A stretch of 64,000 nucleotides of DNA from Prochlorococcus sp. AG-355-B23. Lineage in GTDB: Bacteria; Cyanobacteriota; Cyanobacteriia; PCC-6307; Cyanobiaceae. The position numbers and the translations under genes are program-made. The notes under the pieces are model-generated. The model did no database searches, was not told the origin of the DNA, and saw only the letters and a list, made by a program, of their open reading frames with translations. Shown piece by piece: positions 40,142 to 50,490 of the stretch. How positions within the stretch are numbered: the first letter of the stretch is position 1; each line of letters begins with the position of its first letter. The DNA lies in the NCBI GenBank assembly GCA_003280935.1, contig QCDJ01000001.1, positions 118,026 through 182,025 on the forward strand. Direction: 5' to 3'.

Positions 40142-40534
40142 ATGAATAACAGAAAAATCATTAAAGGATACAAAACATTAATATCATCAAGATTTAATGT
40201 AGATACTTCTATAGATAAATTCAAAGATGGATTAATTTATACTCTTTATTCTGATGAATTTAATTCACTTAAAGTTGGTTTTGCTGAAAATGATAAGGTT
40301 CTAGAAAAAAAATTATCAAGTGAAGCATTGATATTATTGGATATGAAAAAAGGCAAAAAGGAAGATCTATGTTTATTAATAACCACTCTAAAAGAACTTG
40401 GCATCAAATATTCAGACAATTTTTATTTCAAATACTCAAGTTCTTTAATGAGACATTTATCTACTTTAGGTTGGCCTGTTGGAAGATCACTTTATAAACA
40501 AAGAAAGATTAAAAAAGAACTTGTATGTGCATAA
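40142..40534 (+). CDS. hypothetical protein, possible degenerate GIY-YIG-like N-terminus
   Basis: GLIYTLYSDEFNSLKVGFAENDKVLEKKL. Confidence 0.5.
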   Translation: MNNRKIIKGYKTLISSRFNVDTSIDKFKDGLIYTLYSDEFNSLKVGFAENDKVLEKKLSSEALILLDMKKGKKEDLCLLITTLKELGIKYSDNFYFKYSSSLMRHLSTLGWPVGRSLYKQRKIKKELVCA

Positions 40535-40536
40535 AT

Positions 40537-41010
40537 TTAAATGTAATCGCACTCTAAAGTTTCTCTAGTTTCTCTATTTGTAATTGGATTAGTTCCAGTG
40601 GCACTCTCACAAAATTTCCTAATAATATCTTTTGGCAAAAAAACATTTGTGAAGTCTGCGCCTTGTATTTTTACATTTTCAAACTGTGTACTATAAGCAA
40701 ATGAATCCTCTAAGTTAGTATTTGATAAATCTGTTCCATCTAAAATAGCCGAGTCTAAAGTTACTTCTCTTAAATTGGAGTTACTTAAATTAGTATCTTT
40801 CAATTTTGCTCCATAAAGAGTAGCATTTTGGAGCTCACAATCTGATAAATTTGCATCTTGTAAATCAGTCAAATAGAAAGTTGCTCCTTTTAAATCAGAT
40901 CCAGAAAAATCAGCTCCAATTAAGGATTGTTTACCATAATCCAATGCAGCGAAGCTTCTAGAAGGGAGAGTTAAAACAATCATTAAAACAGTTAAAATTA
41001 TAAATCTCAT
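40537..41010 (-). CDS. secreted pentapeptide-repeat protein
   Basis: A(D/N)LS repeats after signal peptide. Confidence 0.9.
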   Translation of the reverse strand: MRFIILTVLMIVLTLPSRSFAALDYGKQSLIGADFSGSDLKGATFYLTDLQDANLSDCELQNATLYGAKLKDTNLSNSNLREVTLDSAILDGTDLSNTNLEDSFAYSTQFENVKIQGADFTNVFLPKDIIRKFCESATGTNPITNRETRETLECDYI

Positions 41011-41116
41011 TTTTTGAGTAGTATTTCAATAAATTCTAACTTCTTAAGCTGAAATCTAAAAATTAATTATTTACTGAATGCTATATTTATTGAAATAACA
41101 AATCACTAACTAGGTT

Positions 41117-42757
41117 TTGGATATAAGTCCTTATGATGCAATTGTTGTTGGTTCTGGAGCTACAGGAGGAATAGCAGCACTTACATTGGCAGAACAAGGA
41201 ATCAAAGTTTTAGTAATAGAAGCAGGGCCTCAAGTTAAAAGACATGAAGCTAGTAATCATGAGCCAAAAAGTACATTCAAAAGATTATCAGGAGTTTTAA
41301 CAAAAAAACATGCAAATCAATGCCAACATCCTGGTTATTGGAAAAATAATCCTGACTTATATTCAAATGAATTGAAGCATCCTTATGACTTCCCAAAAAA
41401 AAAGCCATTTCTTTGGACTCAAGGTAAACAATATGGGGGGAGATCATTAACTTGGGGAGGCATAACATTAAGACTTTCCTCAGAAGACTTTCATCCCGCT
41501 AAAAAAGACGGATTCGGGCCAAACTGGCCTATTTCATACGATGAACTATCCCCTCACTATGATTTCATTGAAAATTTCTGCGGCATCTATGGACGAAAAG
41601 ATGACATTAAAGAAGTCCCAAACGGTAAATATATTGGAGAAATACCGCTTACAGAAAACGAAAATGTTTTTGGCAGCAAAGTAAAATCAAAATTAAACTA
41701 TCCATTTATCCAATCAAGGGGATTTGACCGTAATTCATCAGTAAAAGAAAAAAAATGGCCAAAGTCCTCTAGCTTAGGAAGCTCTTTAAAAAAAGCTTTA
41801 GATACTGGAAATGTACAAATAATCTCTAATTACCTAGTGGAGTCTTTTGAGATTAATAAGGCAACAGAGCTTGCCTCAAAACTAAAGATCGTAAACCTAG
41901 AAAATGGACAAAAAGAAGTATTGAATTGTGATTTAATTCTTCTCTGCGCATCAACAATTTCAACACTCAGAATACTACTGAACTCAGAATATAAAACAAA
42001 TTCCTCAGGGTTTAAAGATAATTCTGGAAAATTAGGCAAATACCTCATGGATCACATATCTATCTGTAGATTTTTTTCAGTCCCAAAAACAAAAAACTCA
42101 GATAAACCAGTAGATAATCCTCCCGATCTTTCTGGAGCAGGCAGCTTCTTTATTCCATTTGGTTCAAATTTACCAGAAATTGACGACTTAAATTTCCATA
42201 GAGGTTATGGAATCTGGGGGGCAATTGATCGATTAGGGATTCCTAAATTTTTGCAAAAAGACACAAACACATCCATTGGCTTTCTTATCGCCCATGGCGA
42301 AGTCCTTCCTAGAGAGAAAAACTCAGTTTCTCTCTCACGAAAAACAGATGAATGGGGTATCCCAATTCCCTACATTGAATTCGAATGGAGCAAAAATGAG
42401 TTAAATATGGCTAAACATATGGAAAACACAATCCGTAAATCAATCACAGCTGCTAATGGAGAAATAAAAAATATTAATGAACTAATGAATATCCCATTAG
42501 GGAGTCTATTTACAAAAAATTTGATCGCACTTTCAGATAGTCCTCCTCCTCCTGGATATTACATTCATGAAGTAGGGGGGGCACCAATGGGGGTAGATGA
42601 AGAAAATAGCGTAGTTGATAAATTTAATAGATTATGGAGATGCAAGAATGTACTCGTATTAGATGGAGCATGCTGGCCCACATCATCTTGGCAAAGCCCT
42701 ACGCTTACAATGATGGCCTTGAGTAGAAGAGCCTGTTTAAATATTAAAAAGACTTAG
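41117..42757 (+). CDS. GMC-family oxidoreductase
   Basis: VVGSGATGGIAALTLAEQG; GRSLTWGG; C-terminal DGACWPTSSWQSPTLT. Confidence 0.9.
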   Translation: MDISPYDAIVVGSGATGGIAALTLAEQGIKVLVIEAGPQVKRHEASNHEPKSTFKRLSGVLTKKHANQCQHPGYWKNNPDLYSNELKHPYDFPKKKPFLWTQGKQYGGRSLTWGGITLRLSSEDFHPAKKDGFGPNWPISYDELSPHYDFIENFCGIYGRKDDIKEVPNGKYIGEIPLTENENVFGSKVKSKLNYPFIQSRGFDRNSSVKEKKWPKSSSLGSSLKKALDTGNVQIISNYLVESFEINKATELASKLKIVNLENGQKEVLNCDLILLCASTISTLRILLNSEYKTNSSGFKDNSGKLGKYLMDHISICRFFSVPKTKNSDKPVDNPPDLSGAGSFFIPFGSNLPEIDDLNFHRGYGIWGAIDRLGIPKFLQKDTNTSIGFLIAHGEVLPREKNSVSLSRKTDEWGIPIPYIEFEWSKNELNMAKHMENTIRKSITAANGEIKNINELMNIPLGSLFTKNLIALSDSPPPPGYYIHEVGGAPMGVDEENSVVDKFNRLWRCKNVLVLDGACWPTSSWQSPTLTMMALSRRACLNIKKT

Positions 42758-43067
42758 ATGGTGTAAATAATTGATTTAAATAAATTTCTGAGACAGAATT
42801 ATCTGTACATCCGTTTTGAACTAGAAAAGTAGCTAATGCTGAATTTATAAGCTTATATTGATCCCAAGTTGGGTTACTTAATACGAAATCTTTCATAGTG
42901 TTATAAAGAGTTTCTGAAAGCTCTGTTTCTAAAGAGACTTTATTTGGAGAACACTCGACAACGTTCTTATCAGTTAAATTTGACTTGCTGATTTGATCCA
43001 TGGATTTATATTTTCTTGCATGACTATAATGATATTTTTTTCTAAAAAAATCAAAAAAAATCTGCAT
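42744..43067 (-). CDS. DUF2811 family protein (start likely internal)
   Basis: VSLETELSETLYNTMKDFVLSNPTWDQYKLINSALATFLVQNGC. Confidence 0.8.
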   Translation of the reverse strand: MQIFFDFFRKKYHYSHARKYKSMDQISKSNLTDKNVVECSPNKVSLETELSETLYNTMKDFVLSNPTWDQYKLINSALATFLVQNGCTDNSVSEIYLNQLFTPSKSF

Positions 43068-43222
43068 TTAAACTTTTGAATTTATCAAATGAGACTCATG
43101 TTATAAGTTGGTTTTTTAAAAACTTACTTTTTAAAAAAGGAAATTGAATAAATCTTAATGAAAAGTCAACAATAATGTTGATGTCCTGTTTTTTTTGAAA
43201 AATACTGGCATTTCTAATTCAA

Positions 43223-43264
43223 TGTGGATTTGGACGTGGAAAACAACCTTTAAATTGTGGAAAA
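43223..43264. promoter_or_regulatory. cluster of DnaA-box-like 9-mers
   Basis: TGTGGATTT 43223, CGTGGAAAA 43235, TGTGGAAAA 43256. Confidence 0.35.
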
Positions 43265-43383
43265 TCTAACCCAAAATACTTTTAAGAATTTACATTAAGA
43301 ATACTTATATATACTGAGTCTATTAAGACTAAGTCGAGAAAGAGACAGATGATTAATTGATTTTCAACGGATTTTCTTAAGAT

Positions 43384-44586
43384 TTAGTCTTTATTAGGCA
43401 AGCGAAGCGTGACAGGTCCTAAAGGGTGTTTTGAGTTTGGATAAATACTATGGTGATGGTGATGGTGATTATGTTCATGTTGATGAGCCTCTACATGTTC
43501 ATGTTCCAGGTAATCTCCTCCTCCTAAGTTTGATTTTTCTTGATTATGAGTTGGTATTTGATTTGGTATTTCACAAGCCCCATTACATTCAGGATCACAT
43601 AAATCACAACTGATACCCAAGCCCTCTACATGGTCATGATGACTTTCTTGTACCATTCCAACTTCTTTTTCAAAGCCATATAAATTTGACCTATATTTAC
43701 AAGTTGAGCAATTCATAAAATTATTACCTTCGTTATTAAGAATCTCTTCAATCCTTTCTACAAAAGTGTCGACCACATAAGACTGTGACGAAAGATATTT
43801 TGCATGTATAAATGAAATATGTGGATTATTAATAGCAACTAAATCACTTTGCCTTTTTATTCTTGTGACAAGGACACCTGAGAAAAGGAAATAAGGAAAA
43901 ATAATTATATTTTTATAACCAAGTCTCACAACATTTTTCAAGCCAGGTTCAACTAGAGGGAAAGTTACCCCAGAAAAAACTGTTTCCCCCCACCCTAAAC
44001 CAATACCTTCTACGATCATTCTCGTAATTTTTGAAACATTGGAATTCGCATCTGGGTCAGAAGAACCTCTACCAACAACAACTAATAATGATTCTTCAGC
44101 TTTGAGTTTATTATTTTGTTTAAATACATCTTTAACTCTTTCACAAGCTGCACTAATCATTAAATTATTAATACCTAATTCTCTTCCATAAATAATTTCA
44201 ATACCTGTTTTACTTGAATAATTCATAAGCAAGCTAGGTATATCATTTTTCACATGGCCAGCAGCGAAAAGCATTGCGGGTATTGCAATTACTTTTTTTA
44301 TAGAAAGATCTCTTAATTTGTCTAGAGCATCAATAAGTGAAGGTTTAGCGAATTCCAAGAAACCATATTCAACCAAATAGTTTGGATATCTTTTTTGGAT
44401 AAACTGAGTTAATTCTTGAAATTCAGTAATAGCTAGTTTATTTCTACTGCCATGTCCACAGATAAGTATCGCGACTTGATTATTTAACTTCGAATCTAAA
44501 TTATCCAAAATCAAGTTATTACTTATACCATAATAGTAAAGAACAATATCATGTAGTGAAAAATAATAGTTTGCTTGAAGTTCCAA
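43384..44586 (-). CDS. cbiX: CbiX/SirB-type sirohydrochlorin chelatase with Cys-rich insert and His-rich C-terminus
   Basis: ICGHGSRNKLA, two chelatase domains, HQHEHNHHHHHH, PLGPVTLRLPNKD. Confidence 0.88.
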   Translation of the reverse strand: MELQANYYFSLHDIVLYYYGISNNLILDNLDSKLNNQVAILICGHGSRNKLAITEFQELTQFIQKRYPNYLVEYGFLEFAKPSLIDALDKLRDLSIKKVIAIPAMLFAAGHVKNDIPSLLMNYSSKTGIEIIYGRELGINNLMISAACERVKDVFKQNNKLKAEESLLVVVGRGSSDPDANSNVSKITRMIVEGIGLGWGETVFSGVTFPLVEPGLKNVVRLGYKNIIIFPYFLFSGVLVTRIKRQSDLVAINNPHISFIHAKYLSSQSYVVDTFVERIEEILNNEGNNFMNCSTCKYRSNLYGFEKEVGMVQESHHDHVEGLGISCDLCDPECNGACEIPNQIPTHNQEKSNLGGGDYLEHEHVEAHQHEHNHHHHHHSIYPNSKHPLGPVTLRLPNKD

Positions 44587-45830
44587 ATATCAATTCAAAA
44601 GATGCAAAATTAAAGAAATTAATTTATGACGTTGATGAGTCCTTATTTTATGAGGATAGCTACTCTAATGAAGAATTCGAGCACCTTTGCGTATGTAGTG
44701 GAGGTACAACCTCTAGCTGTGCAAAAAATGGTTTTACAACTCTTGATCTAAGAAAAAATTACAACAAAATTCACCTAGATAGAAAAACCAATTTAGTAAC
44801 AATTGGAGGTGGAGTAATAATGGGGGATCTACTAAATCATTTACAAAAACATAATCGAAGTTTTCCAATCGGACTTTCTAAACTTCCTGGAGCAGGCTAT
44901 ATACTCACTGGTGGAGTAAGCCCGCTCAGTAGAGCCTACGGATTAGCCATTGATAATATTGAATCAATAAAAGGTTTCTTGGGAAATGGCACATTTATCT
45001 CTTTAAAAAAAAATCAAATAAATCCAGAAAAACAATTGATTTTGGAAGCAATTAAAGGCGCAGCACCCTTCTTTTCAATTATTACCGAAATAGAGCTTAA
45101 GACTATCCAATCTAATCCAATAATGGTTATTGAAGGATTTGTAAATCTAAATGAACTTTCAGAAATAATAAAACTATCAGAGGAATTTCCAGAAAATATT
45201 AGTCTTCAATGGATTTATGCCCAAAAAATTTATATATATATTTTTGCTGAACTCAATAATTTAGAGGATAAAAGTACAGAAGAAAACTTAATGCTTCTAG
45301 AAAAATTTCCTGCTCTAGAAAAACAATTTTATGAAAACTTTAATAAAATTAATTTTTTTCCAAAGGAATTGAATTTATATGAGCTGAATGCAAATAACCA
45401 TTCTGAGGTAATTAGTCTTCTTGGAGAAGATTTAAAAAATGATATCCCAATTTTTATAAAATGTTTGAGTGAAATAATGGAAAATAAACCTAATAATTCC
45501 TGTTATATTGCTTCTCAACAATTAGGTGGCAAAACTAAGAAGTTAAATCATGGAGCAAGCTTTTTTGTTCATAGAAAAAGTACTTGGAAACCATGGATAT
45601 ATGCATCATGGAAAAAAAATGATCTTCAAGAAAAAGAAGTCGCTCTAGAATGGATTTATAAATCATGGAGCAAGCTAAAAAGGTTTTATCCAAATATTCA
45701 CTTAGCCCAATTGCATAATCATTTGAATTCTCATGAAGAAGAAATTACATTAGCCTTTGGAAATAGAATGAACGAATTAAAAACTTTAAAGAATATTTTT
45801 GACCCACAAGGTATTTTGCCTCCTCTATGA
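44556..45830 (+). CDS. FAD-binding oxidoreductase (GlcD-like)
   Basis: GGGVIMGDLLNHL, GAGYILTGGVSPLSRAYG, FDPQGILPPL. Confidence 0.85.
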   Translation: MKNNSLLEVPNINSKDAKLKKLIYDVDESLFYEDSYSNEEFEHLCVCSGGTTSSCAKNGFTTLDLRKNYNKIHLDRKTNLVTIGGGVIMGDLLNHLQKHNRSFPIGLSKLPGAGYILTGGVSPLSRAYGLAIDNIESIKGFLGNGTFISLKKNQINPEKQLILEAIKGAAPFFSIITEIELKTIQSNPIMVIEGFVNLNELSEIIKLSEEFPENISLQWIYAQKIYIYIFAELNNLEDKSTEENLMLLEKFPALEKQFYENFNKINFFPKELNLYELNANNHSEVISLLGEDLKNDIPIFIKCLSEIMENKPNNSCYIASQQLGGKTKKLNHGASFFVHRKSTWKPWIYASWKKNDLQEKEVALEWIYKSWSKLKRFYPNIHLAQLHNHLNSHEEEITLAFGNRMNELKTLKNIFDPQGILPPL

Positions 45831-45860
45831 GGTAACTTCTTAATTATAAAGAAACTTAAA

Positions 45861-47426
45861 ATGTCAAATTTCTCAAGATATTTATCTAAAAATTGGTTAG
45901 ATGATCCAAAGTCAAATATTCTCTCTGGCTTAGTCGTTGCTTTTGCAATGATCCCAGAAGCAATTGCTTTTTCAGGTATAGCTGGTGTAGATCCTAAAGT
46001 TGGCCTTTTTGGTGCATTTTGCCTATCTATAACGATTGCCATTGTTGGAGGAAGAAGTGGGATGATCACTTCAGCCACAGGTTCAACAGCTCTTTTAATG
46101 ACTGGACTTGTTGCTTATGGAGAATCACAAGCTCCTGGATTAGGAGTCCCATATCTCATTGCAGCTGGAATATTAACTGGAATCTTCCAAATTCTTTGGG
46201 GATATTTAAGGCTTGCCTACCAAATGAGATTCGTTCCAACTGGAGTATTAAGTGGATTTGTAAATGCATTGGCACTTTTAATATTTCAAGCACAACTACC
46301 TCAGTTAGGAATAGGGATTAAAGAATCAAAAGGATTAGTTGAACAAAATATCAGTCAATATCCAATTAACTCTCAGATTCCAGTAGTTTGGATTCTTGTA
46401 ATCCTAGGATTAGTAATTATCTATGGGCTTCCAAAAATCACAAAAATAGTCCCATCTCAACTTATCGCAATAGTAGTAATTACTCTTATAAGCATATTTT
46501 TTAATCTAGATGTCCCAACAGTAAGTGATTTGGGTAAATTACCTGATGGATTACCAAGTATTTCTCTTCCTTTTGGATCAATAGAAAATGGGAAAGTACC
46601 TTTTAGTCTTGAAACATTAGGGATAATTTTACCGACTTCACTTGCAATATCTCTCGTAGGTTTAATGGAAACCTTTTTAACCCAAGACATTTTAGACGAT
46701 GTAACTGATACAAGTTCTAATAAAAATAAAGAAGCAAGAGGACAGGGAATCGCAAATATTGTGGCATCCTTATTTGGTGGAATGGCAGGATGTGCCTTAG
46801 TTGGGCAATCTGTTATGAATACTGAGAATGGTGGTAAATCTAGATTATCAACCCTCTCCTCAGGTATATCTCTACTAATTATGATTATACTCTTGAAGTC
46901 TTGGATTGGAGCAATCCCAATGGCTGCTTTAGTAGCAATCATGATAACGATCGCAATAAGTACAGCAGATATAAATGGATTAAAAAATATTAGAAAGATA
47001 CCTAAAAGCGATACTGCAGTCATGCTTATGACTTTCTCAGTTACTATGCTTACAAAACCTCATAATCTTGCGCTTGGAGTTATTGCAGGAGTTGCATTAG
47101 CTGCAATTCTTTTCAGCAGAAAAGTTGCAAAAGTTATAACTGTCTCAAGAGCAAAAGAAAATAATTTAACTACCTATAAAGTAAAAGGACAATTATTTTT
47201 TGTAAGTAAAATTTATTTTTTACAAGGATTTGATATTCATGAACATCCAGAAAATATTGTAATTGACATGTCTTTAGCTCATATTTGGGATCAAAGTGGC
47301 GTTGTTGCACTTGAGCAAATTATTAGAAAATTCCAGAATGGTGGATCTAAAGTTGAAATTGTAGGATTAAATAAAGAAAGTCTTAACCTATTTGAAAGAC
47401 TAGGTGGTTTGGAAAGCGCTCATTGA
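45861..47426 (+). CDS. SulP family anion transporter with STAS domain
   Basis: SGLVVAFAMIPEAIAFSGIAGVDPKVGL; C-terminal STAS. Confidence 0.93.
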   Translation: MSNFSRYLSKNWLDDPKSNILSGLVVAFAMIPEAIAFSGIAGVDPKVGLFGAFCLSITIAIVGGRSGMITSATGSTALLMTGLVAYGESQAPGLGVPYLIAAGILTGIFQILWGYLRLAYQMRFVPTGVLSGFVNALALLIFQAQLPQLGIGIKESKGLVEQNISQYPINSQIPVVWILVILGLVIIYGLPKITKIVPSQLIAIVVITLISIFFNLDVPTVSDLGKLPDGLPSISLPFGSIENGKVPFSLETLGIILPTSLAISLVGLMETFLTQDILDDVTDTSSNKNKEARGQGIANIVASLFGGMAGCALVGQSVMNTENGGKSRLSTLSSGISLLIMIILLKSWIGAIPMAALVAIMITIAISTADINGLKNIRKIPKSDTAVMLMTFSVTMLTKPHNLALGVIAGVALAAILFSRKVAKVITVSRAKENNLTTYKVKGQLFFVSKIYFLQGFDIHEHPENIVIDMSLAHIWDQSGVVALEQIIRKFQNGGSKVEIVGLNKESLNLFERLGGLESAH

Positions 47427-47432
47427 AAAAAG

Positions 47433-48323
47433 TTAATTAAGACTAACTTGTTGATAACAAAACCAAAGCCATTGCTGAAAAAGCAAATTCCTATGAGATC
47501 TCCAAGCGGTTTTTGAACTATTTAGATCAAAATTTTCAGGTGGAGGCACATTTCCCTTTTCTTTGTCTCTTTCAATTTCACTAATAATTCTATGCACCGT
47601 ATACTCAGGATGACCTAAATGCATAAGTTGTTTTTGATCATTAGATTCAAATATTGTATATCCAACGTTTTCTCCATAAGCCAACAAATTCAATTTCCCT
47701 TCTTTTTGGGCCTTCTCCATTTCTAAATCTGGTAATCCAGCAAATCTACTTTGAGGACAAATAAATTCATCATCTTGTGTACCCATCAAAGGGTGTCCAG
47801 GAACAAGACTTTTTAAAGGGAATACCCCAAATAATTTCCTATCAAAAACTTGCTTATCAACCCCTGCCAAATAAGCCAAAGCAAAGCCAGCCCAACATAA
47901 TCCAAGAGTACTCGCACAAGAATTTCTGGCTTCATTTACAATTTTCACAAATTCATCCCAATACTTAACCTCCTCAAAGGCTAGTTGCTCAATAGGTGCT
48001 CCAGTAATAATGATTCCATCTAACGGTTCTGGATTATTTGCTTCTTCCCAAGTTATGTATAGATTATTTAGATGATTAAGATCCCATGTTTTATAAGAGT
48101 GAGTTTTAAGCTTTATCCAAACTGGCTCAATTTGAAGAGGAGATAAACCAAGTGGATGTAGTAAGTTAAATTCATACTGTTTGCCAAGAGGCATGATATT
48201 TAAAATACCAATCCTAAGAGGACGTATGTCCTGTCTTTTTGCCAATTCTGGTTCGATCCAAGATATATGATTTTTCTCAACATCACTAATCTTGTGATAG
48301 TTACTAGGAATTATTAAAGCCAA
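47433..48323 (-). CDS. metA: homoserine O-acyltransferase (MetA)
   Basis: RPLRIGILNIMPLGK, ITGAPIEQLAFEEVKYWDE, HPEY. Confidence 0.93.
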   Translation of the reverse strand: MALIIPSNYHKISDVEKNHISWIEPELAKRQDIRPLRIGILNIMPLGKQYEFNLLHPLGLSPLQIEPVWIKLKTHSYKTWDLNHLNNLYITWEEANNPEPLDGIIITGAPIEQLAFEEVKYWDEFVKIVNEARNSCASTLGLCWAGFALAYLAGVDKQVFDRKLFGVFPLKSLVPGHPLMGTQDDEFICPQSRFAGLPDLEMEKAQKEGKLNLLAYGENVGYTIFESNDQKQLMHLGHPEYTVHRIISEIERDKEKGNVPPPENFDLNSSKTAWRSHRNLLFQQWLWFCYQQVSLN

Positions 48324-48336
48324 TAAATCTCCTTTT

Positions 48337-49671
<1,335 letters not shown>

Positions 49672-49737
49672 TTAAATAATCCTATTATCTATTTAACTTA
49701 AAAAAGTTAAAAAAAAAAACAAAAAAAAGATAAATAT

Positions 49738-50439
49738 TTATAAATTCTTTTTTAATGAGGGGTAATTATCTTTCATATATAAACTCAAATCCTCTTTTAT
49801 CGAAGATCTGAGTTTCTCAATATTTGCAGAATCAATTATTGGAAAAGTTTTATTAGCCTCAGGATCTTTTTCAGTAATTGATTTCCAATTCTTTCCTACA
49901 TCTTTTTCAGAGTTGCTGAGAATCTCATTAAAATTGAAACACTTATCATTGTTCTTAGCATCAAATTCGCTAAAAGCTTTATTTATAAGCTCTTTTCTAT
50001 TTTCAAATAGATTTTTGGCTTTTATAGTATCTGGAAGACCCATAACTGGTTGTAATTCCTTAAGAAGTTTTATTTCCTCTTCAATTAAGAGTGTCCAAAC
50101 ACCATATTTATTTTTTGGAAGATTAGAACTACTAAAATTATTAATTTCATCGAGGTAAAAATTTAACCATAGATAATAAGATTTTTCTTCAATAGTTTTT
50201 TTAACGGATATCTTTTTATTTTGGATCTTTGGGAGTAACTTTTCTGCCTTCTTTAAAAACTGTCTGTCTTCTCTTTCTAAATTTATTAATCCCCATCTTT
50301 GGCTGTAGTCCCATAAATCTTCGTATCTTGTTAAGTCTTCTTGATTCCAACCAAGAGCTTTAAGTTCATGAGAACGATGAGTTAATTCCTTTTTCAAAAA
50401 AAACCTTTTAAACCATAATAATTCTAACCCTGCAATCAA
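49738..50439 (-). CDS. conserved hypothetical protein
   Basis: ORF track. Confidence 0.6.
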   Translation of the reverse strand: MIAGLELLWFKRFFLKKELTHRSHELKALGWNQEDLTRYEDLWDYSQRWGLINLEREDRQFLKKAEKLLPKIQNKKISVKKTIEEKSYYLWLNFYLDEINNFSSSNLPKNKYGVWTLLIEEEIKLLKELQPVMGLPDTIKAKNLFENRKELINKAFSEFDAKNNDKCFNFNEILSNSEKDVGKNWKSITEKDPEANKTFPIIDSANIEKLRSSIKEDLSLYMKDNYPSLKKNL

Positions 50440-50490
50440 GATTAGTAAATAAATGGAAAAACTTAGTTTTTTTGTAAATTCAAAAAGTAA

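Noticed and set aside
46457-47023. 188-aa minus ORF
   Set aside because: Antisense to SulP transporter; shadow ORF.
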